6,128 nucleotides of DNA from Pyrodictium sp. (GCA_015662475.1 DQUB01000148.1:1-6128); one strand, 5' to 3'. Positions 1 through 5,025 are shown, numbered from the stretch's first letter. Notes: generated by a model from the sequence alone, not told the origin. Program-made: numbers and translations.

Positions 1-8
1 ACGTTTTC

Positions 9-22
9 CACCTTTCACCTCC
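9..22 (-). promoter_or_regulatory. Ribosome binding site and possible GTG start of a gene leaving the window
   Basis: On the minus strand positions 22 to 16 read GGAGGTG, a near-perfect archaeal Shine-Dalgarno sequence. It is followed after five bases by GTG at 11 to 9, then GAA AAC. This is what the start of a minus-strand gene running off the left edge would look like. Only about three codons are visible, so neither the product nor the reading frame can be verified. An alternative GTG overlaps the binding site itself and is too close to be used. The match could also be chance in a C-rich stretch. Confidence 0.3.
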
Positions 23-44
23 CCAACCCCATCCATCAAATCCT

Positions 45-317
45 CGGCCTCCCTCGGCAAAGCCGGTTCTCACCCCAGAACCATTTTTACGGACTGAAAT
101 GAGTTGCCCACAGGACCTACCATGATAGGCTGTGAGATGTTCTGGTCTGAGCAGCTAAGTCTTAGGAGGTTGCAGGGCGTCAGGGCAACCACGCGGCTTG
201 ACATAAGACCGGCAAGAATCGTGGAGATCTAGAAGCCTTTGACCCAGCGTTTTCGCCGGGTAGTCGCTGCTACAGACACTCCTACCTAACACCAGCTTTC
301 CTCTCCCAACATGGCCG
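45..317. ncRNA. Putative structured RNA or long structured leader, unidentified
   Basis: This stretch between the left edge and the archaellin has no credible coding frame, looks richer in G and C than the neighbouring genes, and is dense in inverted repeats. Local stems are: 109-113 with 130-134 continued by 116-119 with 126-129; 168-173 with 185-190; 189-193 with 220-224 around 197-200 with 213-216; and 243-245/247-249 with 258-260/254-256 around a TTTT loop. The ends also pair: 45-49 with 313-317 and 59-67 with 291-299. In the second pairing one position is U-G on the minus strand but A-C on the plus strand, which slightly favours a minus-strand RNA. On that strand GAGGAAAG (303-296) and AGAACCGGCTT (70-60... 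approximate) vaguely recall the conserved P4 region of RNase P RNA. However, the conserved bulged U is missing and the rest is not recognisable. It could equally be the 5' leader of the archaellin transcript. Identity is unresolved. Confidence 0.3.
65..90 (+). terminator. Hairpin followed by T-run; also the only TATA-like stretch upstream of the archaellin
   Basis: GGTTCT (65-70) and AGAACC (77-82) form a perfect six-base-pair stem with a six-base loop, followed by five T (84-88). This resembles an intrinsic terminator for a plus-strand transcript entering from the left. The same T-run, ATTTTTAC (83-90), is also the only TATA-like element upstream of the archaellin gene, and would place a transcription start near 112. 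Both readings are inference. The hairpin competes with the longer-range pairing of 59-67 described for the surrounding region. Confidence 0.3.
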
Positions 318-324
318 CGTGAGA

Positions 325-330
325 AGGTGA
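325..330 (+). promoter_or_regulatory. Ribosome binding site of the archaellin gene
   Basis: AGGTGA, five bases before ATG 336, decides the start. The earlier in-frame GTG at 327 lies inside this binding site and would have no site of its own. Confidence 0.6.
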
Positions 331-335
331 GACAA

Positions 336-983
336 ATGGCCTGGATAAACATGGGTAGAAAGATACACAAGGCTATGTACAAGAAGGTTAAGGGCATGGT
401 CGGTATTGAGGCGGCAATAGTGCTAATAGCGTTTGTGATTGTAGCAGCAGCACTAGCATTTGTAGCTCTAAACATGGGCTTCTTCACAACACAGAAGAGT
501 AAAGAGGTTATAGCGAGAGGTTTAGAAGAAGCTAGCAGCGCATTAGAAATTGATGGAGCTGTAATCGGCAAAAACAATGTGACTGCTAAGAAGCTGATAG
601 GCGTAGCTATACCACTTAGACTAGCGAGTGGAAGAAGCCCAGTCGACATCAAGAGAACAAGCATCGAGATAGTCACTGCAAACAATGTTGTCGTGTTATC
701 TGCCAACGATATAACACCTGTAACCAATCCAAGCAGCTCAGATCCCTTTAGCGCAGCAGGCTCAGCTAAAGCAGCTCTAATAGAATATCAAGGCGATGAC
801 GACTATTTAATTGAAGAGGGTGAGAAATGGGTACTAGTGCTAGATCTAACACAGACGCTGGGTACAGGGCTAAACCCATACGAGAAAATAACTGTTGAGG
901 TAAAGCCACCTGTTGGAGCACCATTAACGGTAGCTAGAGTAGTACCACCAGATCTTAGTGAAACCTATGTAGTGCTAGGCTAA
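336..983 (+). CDS. flaB: Archaellin (archaeal flagellin), filament subunit
   Basis: This is the structural subunit of the archaellum filament, exported and assembled at the cell surface after cleavage by the class III signal peptidase (PibD/FlaK). With ATG 336 the protein has 215 residues, normal for crenarchaeal archaellins. The basic leader ends in KKVKGMVG, with cleavage expected after Gly23. The mature N-terminus, IEAAIVLIAFVIVAAALAF, is the hydrophobic helix that packs the filament core. The following LNMGFFTTQKSKEV and GLEEASSALE are typical of Aeropyrum/Pyrodictiaceae-type archaellins. The C-terminal part (about residues 75-215) is the beta-rich outer domain, and it holds one N-glycosylation sequon at Asn81 (NVT). 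ATG 336 is preferred over GTG 327, which overlaps the Shine-Dalgarno sequence. The FlaG/F-like gene starts one base after the stop, so the two are co-transcribed. No second archaellin copy is visible. Identification is firm. Confidence 0.95.
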   Translation: MAWINMGRKIHKAMYKKVKGMVGIEAAIVLIAFVIVAAALAFVALNMGFFTTQKSKEVIARGLEEASSALEIDGAVIGKNNVTAKKLIGVAIPLRLASGRSPVDIKRTSIEIVTANNVVVLSANDITPVTNPSSSDPFSAAGSAKAALIEYQGDDDYLIEEGEKWVLVLDLTQTLGTGLNPYEKITVEVKPPVGAPLTVARVVPPDLSETYVVLG

Positions 984-984
984 C

Positions 985-1536
985 ATGCCAGTAGCTGTTA
1001 GTACAGGAGTGCTACTAATAACTGCCATAATAGTTGCAACACTGTTAGCAGCCACAATTGTCGAATCGACATTAGAAGCTGCAACGTCAACGAAAATCGA
1101 AGTGACAAAAATGGTAGACCTGATACTAGTAACAACACTGGATAAAGATGGTGCAACATGTGTAGCAATGATGCTCAGAACAGACGCGATAGACATTAGC
1201 GTTAAGGAGCTGGAAATAGCATACTATACCGAGAAAACAGTCTCAGTAAACGTGACTAAGAAATATGGTGTAGTCTACGAGGATCCAACAACGAAGACGA
1301 TAATACTGAGTATTGACGGCATGATACAGCCTGTACCAGCGAACAGCATAACCAACACAATCTGCAGCCTACTAGACACAAACGAAGCTGCCATAATATG
1401 GTTTAGCACCAAAGAACAGACAAAGATTGGGCCAGGACTACCCGTACTACTAGTGCTAAAGACGCCACAAACAGAAAAGCTGATAGTAGAGCTAAAAACG
1501 CCGAAAACGCCGCCCATGAGGGTTAAGGTGAAGTAA
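985..1536 (+). CDS. FlaG/FlaF-like archaellum protein with one membrane anchor
   Basis: This is probably an archaellum accessory protein of the FlaG/FlaF (ArlG/ArlF) kind. In characterised crenarchaea these anchor or tether the motor to the S-layer through a C-terminal beta-sandwich outside the membrane. The 183-residue protein has a short polar start, one hydrophobic segment at about residues 7-26 (STGVLLITAIIVATLLAATI) and a beta-strand-rich remainder, with one sequon at Asn89. It lacks the basic residues plus Gly cleavage motif of an archaellin, so the segment probably stays as an anchor. ATG 985 follows the archaellin stop after a single base, and translation is likely coupled because no separate Shine-Dalgarno sequence is obvious. 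Fold and order fit the family, but I cannot tell FlaG from FlaF by eye. A type IV pilin-like minor subunit is the main alternative. Confidence 0.7.
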   Translation: MPVAVSTGVLLITAIIVATLLAATIVESTLEAATSTKIEVTKMVDLILVTTLDKDGATCVAMMLRTDAIDISVKELEIAYYTEKTVSVNVTKKYGVVYEDPTTKTIILSIDGMIQPVPANSITNTICSLLDTNEAAIIWFSTKEQTKIGPGLPVLLVLKTPQTEKLIVELKTPKTPPMRVKVK

Positions 1537-1551
1537 GCTCCCCCCAAACAC

Positions 1552-1557
1552 TTTTTT
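1552..1557 (+). terminator. Oligo-T terminator of the archaellin operon
   Basis: Six T follow C-rich sequence 16 bases after the stop of the FlaG/F-like gene, with no stem needed. This is typical of archaeal termination. It separates the archaellin pair from the small membrane proteins, although read-through is possible. Confidence 0.5.
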
Positions 1558-1583
1558 CTCACACAACCACCCCATCCACACAC

Positions 1584-1621
1584 CTACACCACTCTTGAAT
1601 CCCAGTTTGTTGGTGGTGTAG
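1584..1621 (+). promoter_or_regulatory. Inverted repeat covering the ribosome binding site of the next gene
   Basis: CTACACCAC (1584-1592) and GTGGTGTAG (1613-1621) are perfect nine-base complements separated by 20 bases, ending six bases before ATG 1628. The right arm contains most of GGTGGTG (1612-1618), the only Shine-Dalgarno-like sequence for that gene. In RNA the hairpin would therefore hide the binding site. It could also be a protein-binding site in DNA, although 20 bases is a wide gap for a dimer. Confidence 0.45.
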
Positions 1622-1627
1622 TAGGCT

Positions 1628-1849
1628 ATGGATGTTGGTAAGAGAAGGCTAGTATTGACAATGTTTATGCTGACAGGCTTTACACTAGTTGTCGCTGGAG
1701 GTCTACTAGCCTACTATTTCAACTCTATAGCAGCATCTATGCTCCCTGTGCTTAGACTTGCAGGGCTTGCCATAGGCCTGGTAATGGTTCTCGTAGGGTG
1801 TCACATCGCGATAGCAAGCATCTACTCTCTCAAAAGAGCAAATGTCTAA
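1628..1849 (+). CDS. Small two-helix membrane protein, unknown function
   Basis: The 73-residue protein has a basic N-terminus (MDVGKRRL) and two predicted membrane helices, at about residues 8-30 and 40-64, joined by a short polar loop around Asn32-Ser37. The C-terminal tail is short and basic (LKRANV). By the positive-inside rule both ends would face the cytoplasm. I do not recognise a family. ATG 1628 is the first start after an in-frame TAG at 1622-1624. Its only Shine-Dalgarno-like sequence lies in the arm of an inverted repeat. The next small membrane protein begins 19 bases after the stop, so the two probably share a transcript. Their position behind the archaellin pair suggests, but does not show, a link to the archaellum or cell envelope. 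Confidence 0.7.
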   Translation: MDVGKRRLVLTMFMLTGFTLVVAGGLLAYYFNSIAASMLPVLRLAGLAIGLVMVLVGCHIAIASIYSLKRANV

Positions 1850-1854
1850 TTTAA

Positions 1855-1860
1855 GGAGGT
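1855..1860 (+). promoter_or_regulatory. Strong ribosome binding site, selects TTG 1869
   Basis: AAGGAGGTGAT contains a full GGAGGT at 1855-1860. An in-frame TTG at 1863 is only two bases away, too close to be used. TTG at 1869, eight bases downstream, is well placed. Confidence 0.65.
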
Positions 1861-1868
1861 GATTGGGT

Positions 1869-2048
1869 TTGATCGACATATGGGTAGCGTTAATCATCTC
1901 GACAGTGCTCCTGTTTGTGGGAGCGTATCTTAGAGATAGGCAGATTGTCAAGTGGGGTGTTTCAATAATAATTGTGACCATACTTGCTGGCTCTGGTTTG
2001 CTAACAAATGTGACAGCAACACTAGATCTTACAACACTGCTGAGATAG
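1869..2048 (+). CDS. Very small two-helix membrane protein, unknown function
   Basis: With TTG 1869 the protein has 59 residues. It has two hydrophobic segments, at about residues 4-20 (IWVALIISTVLLFVGAY) and 27-47, separated by a charged turn (LRDRQIVKW), and a polar tail with a possible sequon (NVT). The turn would be cytoplasmic and both ends outside, the opposite of what is predicted for its upstream neighbour. The pair could therefore be interacting helical hairpins. An alternative start at TTG 1863 adds two residues but sits against the Shine-Dalgarno sequence. The strong binding site, the compact spacing from the preceding gene and the T-run just after it support a real gene. No family is recognised. 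Confidence 0.65.
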   Translation: MIDIWVALIISTVLLFVGAYLRDRQIVKWGVSIIIVTILAGSGLLTNVTATLDLTTLLR

Positions 2049-2089
2049 GAATTGCGTGGAAACTTCGACTAAACTCCACCCCACACTCC

Positions 2090-2098
2090 TTTTTCTTT
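2090..2098 (+). terminator. T-rich terminator after the small membrane protein genes
   Basis: TTTTTCTTT lies about 40 bases after the stop at 2048, preceded by C-rich sequence. It ends the small membrane protein transcript and leaves 2099-2266 as an untranslated region with its own promoter-like signals. Confidence 0.45.
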
Positions 2099-2201
2099 CC
2101 CCATCCCAATTCTCTAGAAGGCTTGCATGGCTGAACAACCTCTATGGTTTACAGGACGTTGTTGGCGTGACTTGTTAGGGTTGTGCAATAGTGTTCAGGG
2201 C

Positions 2202-2217
2202 GTGTATAGCTTTACAC
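2202..2217 (+). promoter_or_regulatory. Candidate palindromic operator overlapping a TATA-like element
   Basis: GTGTATAGCTTTACAC is symmetrical at 14 of 16 positions: arms GTGTA/TACAC around AGCT, with one mismatched pair. Its core contains TATAGCTTTA, the best TATA-like sequence upstream of the acetyltransferase. If used, this would place transcription near 2235 and leave a leader of about 30 bases before TTG 2267. A dimeric helix-turn-helix repressor bound here would block TBP, a common archaeal arrangement. Regulator and function are inference. Confidence 0.35.
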
Positions 2218-2266
2218 TCTTCTAGCGCGTGTAGCTAGGTAGGATACTGATTGGTGTACTGGTAGA

Positions 2267-3034
2267 TTGGCTTGTGTCTCGACTACTGGAGTCTATATTG
2301 GTCGTAGGGTTAAGCTTGGCGAGCGTGTTCTTATTGGCCCTAACGTCAAGATTTTCGGGCCGACAGTAGTTGGCGATGATAGTCGATTGGATAGGTTTGT
2401 CGTTGTAGGCTATCCTGTTCGTAGAAAGCTTCTCGAGGCTGGAAGTTTCTCAAACGATGTTCTAGATGCTTTGAGCGATGGTGCGGTTATTGGTCGAGGC
2501 TGTCTACTTAGAAGCTTTACGGTAGTCTATGAGAGGGTTAGAATGGGTAATGGGGTGGAAACTGGACACCATGTTCTTGTGAGAGAAGAGACAGTTGTTG
2601 GAGACAATGTTAGGATTGGTAGTGGCACTATAATCGATGGGAGAGTGGAGATTGGAGCTGGAACAGTAATACAGTCGCAAGCCTATCTACCGCCTGGAAC
2701 AAAGATAGGTTCTAACGTCTTCATAGGACCAAGAGCAGTTTTCACAAACGATCGCTACCCGCCAAGTCGTAGACTGCAAGGAGTGGTTGTAGAGGATGAG
2801 GCTGTGATAGGGGCGAATGCAACCATACTAGCTGGTGTTAGGATAGGTAGAAGAGCAGTGGTAGCAGCAGGAGCAGTGGTGACAAGAGATGTGCCTCCCG
2901 AAACCGTTGTAGCTGGAGTGCCGGCAAAACCAATAGCTACAAGAGAAGAGTTTGAAAAGAAGAAACGGGAATGGGAGCAAAGACATGTGGATTGGAAACC
3001 GTCATCTCCCCAAACACCACATAGTAGAGGATAG
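2267..3034 (+). CDS. Left-handed beta-helix N-acetyltransferase, probably acting on an amino sugar
   Basis: This is a hexapeptide-repeat acyltransferase, likely acetyl-CoA dependent and acting on a nucleotide-linked amino sugar in the cytoplasm. The 255 residues show isoleucine-patch repeats at 8-38 (YIGRRVKLGERVLIGPNV) and about 74-205. They are interrupted at 48-70 by a charged insertion beginning GYPVRRKLLE, as in archaeal members. TGHHVLVRE (99-107) supplies the candidate catalytic histidine. FIGPRAVFTNDRYPP (152-166) is the signature shared with WlbB/WbpD and QdtC-type sugar N-acetyltransferases. The end, VVTRDVPPETVVAGVPAKPI (204-223), is the usual cap, followed by a short charged helix. 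TTG 2267 is the first start after an in-frame TAG at 2240-2242, and the leader lacks a clear Shine-Dalgarno sequence. Nearness to archaellin hints at a glycan for archaellin or S-layer, but no glycosyltransferase is in view. The exact substrate is unknown. Confidence 0.85.
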   Translation: MACVSTTGVYIGRRVKLGERVLIGPNVKIFGPTVVGDDSRLDRFVVVGYPVRRKLLEAGSFSNDVLDALSDGAVIGRGCLLRSFTVVYERVRMGNGVETGHHVLVREETVVGDNVRIGSGTIIDGRVEIGAGTVIQSQAYLPPGTKIGSNVFIGPRAVFTNDRYPPSRRLQGVVVEDEAVIGANATILAGVRIGRRAVVAAGAVVTRDVPPETVVAGVPAKPIATREEFEKKKREWEQRHVDWKPSSPQTPHSRG

Positions 3035-3181
3035 CATTCACAACCAGAACCTTTTACAAAGCCGGCTATAGAACTCAAACATTTTGCCGCTACATGTGGA
3101 TTTTGAGAGGGTGTTCTGCAGGTTTTCTAGGTGGAAGTAGGCGGGGCAAAGGTTTTGTATAGGTTGGACGTGCAGGCCCTT
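3035..3181. other. Convergent intergenic region
   Basis: Two genes end facing each other here. The stretch contains the perfect palindrome AGCCGGCT (3060-3067), short T-runs at 3051-3054 and 3081-3084 that could stop the plus-strand transcript, and one copy of a 20-base imperfect repeat (3144-3163). No clear T-run for the minus-strand operon is seen, and no coding frame. Confidence 0.4.
3144..3163. repeat. Copy 1 of a 20-base imperfect repeat
   Basis: GGGCAAAGGTTTTGTATAGG matches positions 4863-4882 at 17 of 20 bases without gaps, in the same orientation. The two copies flank the minus-strand two-gene operon, one just beyond its 3' end and one upstream of its 5' end. Function is unknown, and chance similarity is possible. 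Confidence 0.3.
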
Positions 3182-3964
3182 CTACCCTGTGATTGCATCT
3201 ATGTTGTCGACGCCTATTGGGCCTAAGTTGCGCAGCCATGCTAGAAACTTTTCGACTAAGCGTTTACCAGCAAATATGGCTCCATGTTGTGGTGCTATAA
3301 CCTCTATGTCTAACTGCTCGATCTTTTTGAGCCAAGCATGCAGAGCTTTTGATGATGCTAGGTATCTCTTGTGGAATGGCTCCATAAACTTAGCATGTTC
3401 TTCAAAGTTTTCGACAAATAGATACCATTTGCCTTTGGGGAATACTGCTGCTCCTATGTCGCCAGAGAACAACACCTTTACCTTGGGGTCGTATAGTGTG
3501 AAGTTTCCTGGAGAGTGTAGGAAATGTGCGGGTATAGCTACCAGCTTTGAATGTCCTAAATAGATTTCCAAGCCTCTGTCAGGTATCTCCACTATCTTAA
3601 TGCCCTCTAAAACTCCCAAGTGTGGTAGAAATCTGGTCCAAAGTGCTGATATGTAGACTGTAGCTCCTGGAAAGAACTCTGCTACAAGGTTTAGCGAGCC
3701 AACAACATCTGGGTCTTGATGGCTATAGAATACCGCTACAACGTTTTCCGGATCTACAAACTCTGTAACCGCTTTATAGACTCTTTCAAATACAAAATAG
3801 CCTCCAGGATCTATGAGCAGACCCTTCCCATTATCGACTATGAGGTACTGGTTTGTGAGTATGCCCTTCTCTGCATCAGCCTCGTCAATGCCAAGCCATA
3901 CGAATTTGTGGCTACCATCTTCAGACTCTGCTATAACATACGGTTTATGAACTCTAATGCTCAT
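3182..3964 (-). CDS. Metallo-beta-lactamase-fold diiron protein, FprA/ODP-like
   Basis: This cytoplasmic protein has the metallo-beta-lactamase fold found in the core of flavodiiron proteins, without the flavodoxin domain (260 residues only). It most resembles the oxygen-binding diiron proteins (ODP). Likely metal ligands are His82, Asp84 and Asp86 in YSHQDPDVVGS, His150 in AHFLHSPGNF, Asp169 in FSGDIGA, and His227 in APQHGAIF. As in ODP-type proteins, the HxExDH motif of flavodiiron proteins is changed to HxDPDV, losing the second histidine. NQYLIVDNGKGLLIDPGG (38-55) is the usual N-terminal strand pair of this group. Without a flavin domain it would need an external electron donor, or act as an O2 or NO sensor; characterised ODPs sense oxygen in bacterial chemotaxis. 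It starts at ATG 3964, overlapping the stop of the upstream gene as ATGA, so translation is coupled. Fold and metal site are clear; the biological role is inferred. Confidence 0.85.
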   Translation of the reverse strand: MSIRVHKPYVIAESEDGSHKFVWLGIDEADAEKGILTNQYLIVDNGKGLLIDPGGYFVFERVYKAVTEFVDPENVVAVFYSHQDPDVVGSLNLVAEFFPGATVYISALWTRFLPHLGVLEGIKIVEIPDRGLEIYLGHSKLVAIPAHFLHSPGNFTLYDPKVKVLFSGDIGAAVFPKGKWYLFVENFEEHAKFMEPFHKRYLASSKALHAWLKKIEQLDIEVIAPQHGAIFAGKRLVEKFLAWLRNLGPIGVDNIDAITG

Positions 3965-4705
3965 CTTTGTAGCACCTCTTCAGGCTTTACAAGTAGTCCA
4001 TAGACTTTAACTCTTGTAACCCCTTCAAACTCGTTCAAGACTCTCTCGTCTCCAACATACTCTTTACCGCCAATGTTGGCATACACACCTCTAACTTCGC
4101 CACCAACAAACAAGATTCTAAAAGTTCCACTATCACCATACCCTGAGACGTAAACTACTGGGTACTCTTGCAAGATTTTCTCCTCTACAAGCCTCTCAAC
4201 ATAGCCTAGAAGACCGCCTTTACGTATCATTGTTAGCTCGCTACGCAGCAATACAGATTTCATAAGCAGTTTTGAAACCCAAGATATCGAGGCTAGTAGG
4301 TCGGAATAGTCACCCTTATCAGCTCTAAGCTTGGCAATTCTATCTGCAATCCTAACAGCATCCTCCACCAGGCTTTCCAACATCTTGCCAAGGTATTTGC
4401 CAACAATCCATCCTCTAGGACCATCGTAGGAAACCTCTCCTAGAACTTTAGCACCATTACTCTTGAACTCTAATACCAACTTGCTCCGCCTACCTTCAAG
4501 CACATAGCGGACAATCCTTCTACCAGTATCATATTCTACTTGAGGAGTATAGGTGTCTTCAAAGCTAAACAACAACCTTGAAAAATCTAAGTTTGATTCT
4601 ACCGTCTTCAACCCCAACAACGAATGGCAACGACTCGTACAGAAAGTCTCTATCACGCATAATTCTTAGGACAAGATTTGATTTCCCCTCATCTACACTT
4701 TTCAC
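3961..4705 (-). CDS. Unrecognised protein, apparently frameshifted near its 5' end; partner of the diiron protein
   Basis: Read from GTG 4656, the protein begins with an atypical cysteine-rich peptide (MIETFCTSRCHS). In another frame, GTG 4705 opens a better sequence (KSVDEGKSNLVLRIMRDRD, then FLYESLPFVVGVEDG and RIKLRFFKVV) that runs to TAG at 4567-4565. It joins naturally to SFEDTYTPQVEYDTG in the downstream frame. The total, 745 bases, is 248 codons plus one base, so one extra base between about 4665 and 4568 explains it; A5 at 4581-4585 is a candidate. The joined product of about 247 residues has a beta-rich N-terminal half ending in a long helix (WIVGKYLGKMLESLVEDAVRIAD) that recalls an SRPBCC-type fold. 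A helical middle follows, then a C-terminal beta segment (GTFRILFVGGEVRGVYANIG) reminiscent of PATAN/DUF4388-like modules. Both comparisons are impressions. There is no signal peptide or membrane segment. The ATGA overlap ties it to the diiron protein gene. It may be a sequencing error, a recent mutation or recoding. Confidence 0.65.
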
Positions 4706-4740
4706 AACCTGCTGCTTTACTACTATCTACACTCTCCACA

Positions 4741-4747
4741 CTATATG
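4741..4747 (-). promoter_or_regulatory. TATA-like element for the minus-strand operon
   Basis: On the minus strand CATATAG lies about 39 bases before GTG 4705. This would place transcription near 4718 with a leader of roughly 13 bases and no clear Shine-Dalgarno sequence. A second candidate, TTTTTAG, lies near 4764-4770 on the same strand. Confidence 0.3.
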
Positions 4748-4862
4748 TCCGCATAATGCGCCTAAAAACTATTTCTAACAACAACTAAAGCTTAACACGA
4801 AACAATTTCTAAGAACTAGCAGAAGCCTTAACCCACTCACCCACGCAACATCTGGATTCTAA

Positions 4863-4882
4863 GGGCAAGGTTTTTGTGTAGG
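4863..4882. repeat. Copy 2 of a 20-base imperfect repeat
   Basis: GGGCAAGGTTTTTGTGTAGG is the second copy of the element at 3144-3163 (17 of 20 identical). It lies 158 bases upstream of the minus-strand operon start and 144 bases upstream of the plus-strand metallophosphoesterase. Confidence 0.3.
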
Positions 4883-4974
4883 ATAGCCGGAAACAGTTTT
4901 AGAGTAGCCCATCAACGTTTCCCAATCTTTCAGGCTGACCCCTAGAACGTTGTGTCGGAGATTTCCAAGCCGAG

Positions 4975-5020
4975 TATATAGTCTATATAGTTGGGTTGAC
5001 CGAATAAACCTGTTATAAAG
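4975..5020 (+). promoter_or_regulatory. Stacked TATA-like elements upstream of the metallophosphoesterase
   Basis: TATATAGT occurs twice in tandem with one base between (4975-4982 and 4984-4991), and TTATAAAG follows at 5013-5020. The tandem pair would start transcription near 5005-5013, allowing GTG 5026. The last element would start it near 5041, which excludes GTG 5026 and points to ATG 5047. The choice of promoter therefore decides the N-terminus. Confidence 0.45.
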
Positions 5021-5025
5021 GTAGC

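Larger units (their letters stand above)
4706..5025. other. Divergent intergenic region, 320 bases
   Basis: This separates the minus-strand operon from the metallophosphoesterase. It holds promoter-like elements for both directions and one copy of the 20-base repeat (4863-4882). I see no coding frame worth calling, and no tRNA-like cloverleaf or C/D box pair. Positions 4883-4970 hold nothing I can interpret. Confidence 0.5.

Noticed and set aside
122..150. Possible C/D box guide RNA (ATGATAG ... CTGA)
   Set aside because: The C box deviates from RUGAUGA, no internal D'/C' pair is seen, and the segment is better explained by the stem 109-134.
122..232. Short plus-strand frame (36 codons) from ATG 122
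   Set aside because: It lies wholly in the hairpin-rich region, has no ribosome binding site, and shows no hydrophobic pattern or motif.
155..727. Long minus-strand open frame across the archaellin start and upstream region
   Set aside because: It is mostly antisense to the firmly identified archaellin. The Ser/Thr/Ala-rich translation is the mirror of the archaellin codons, and there is no ribosome binding site or family resemblance.
2127..2225. Short plus-strand frame (32 codons) starting MAEQPLWFTG
   Set aside because: Rich in Trp and Cys, weak binding site, and it runs through the candidate operator and TATA element of the next gene.
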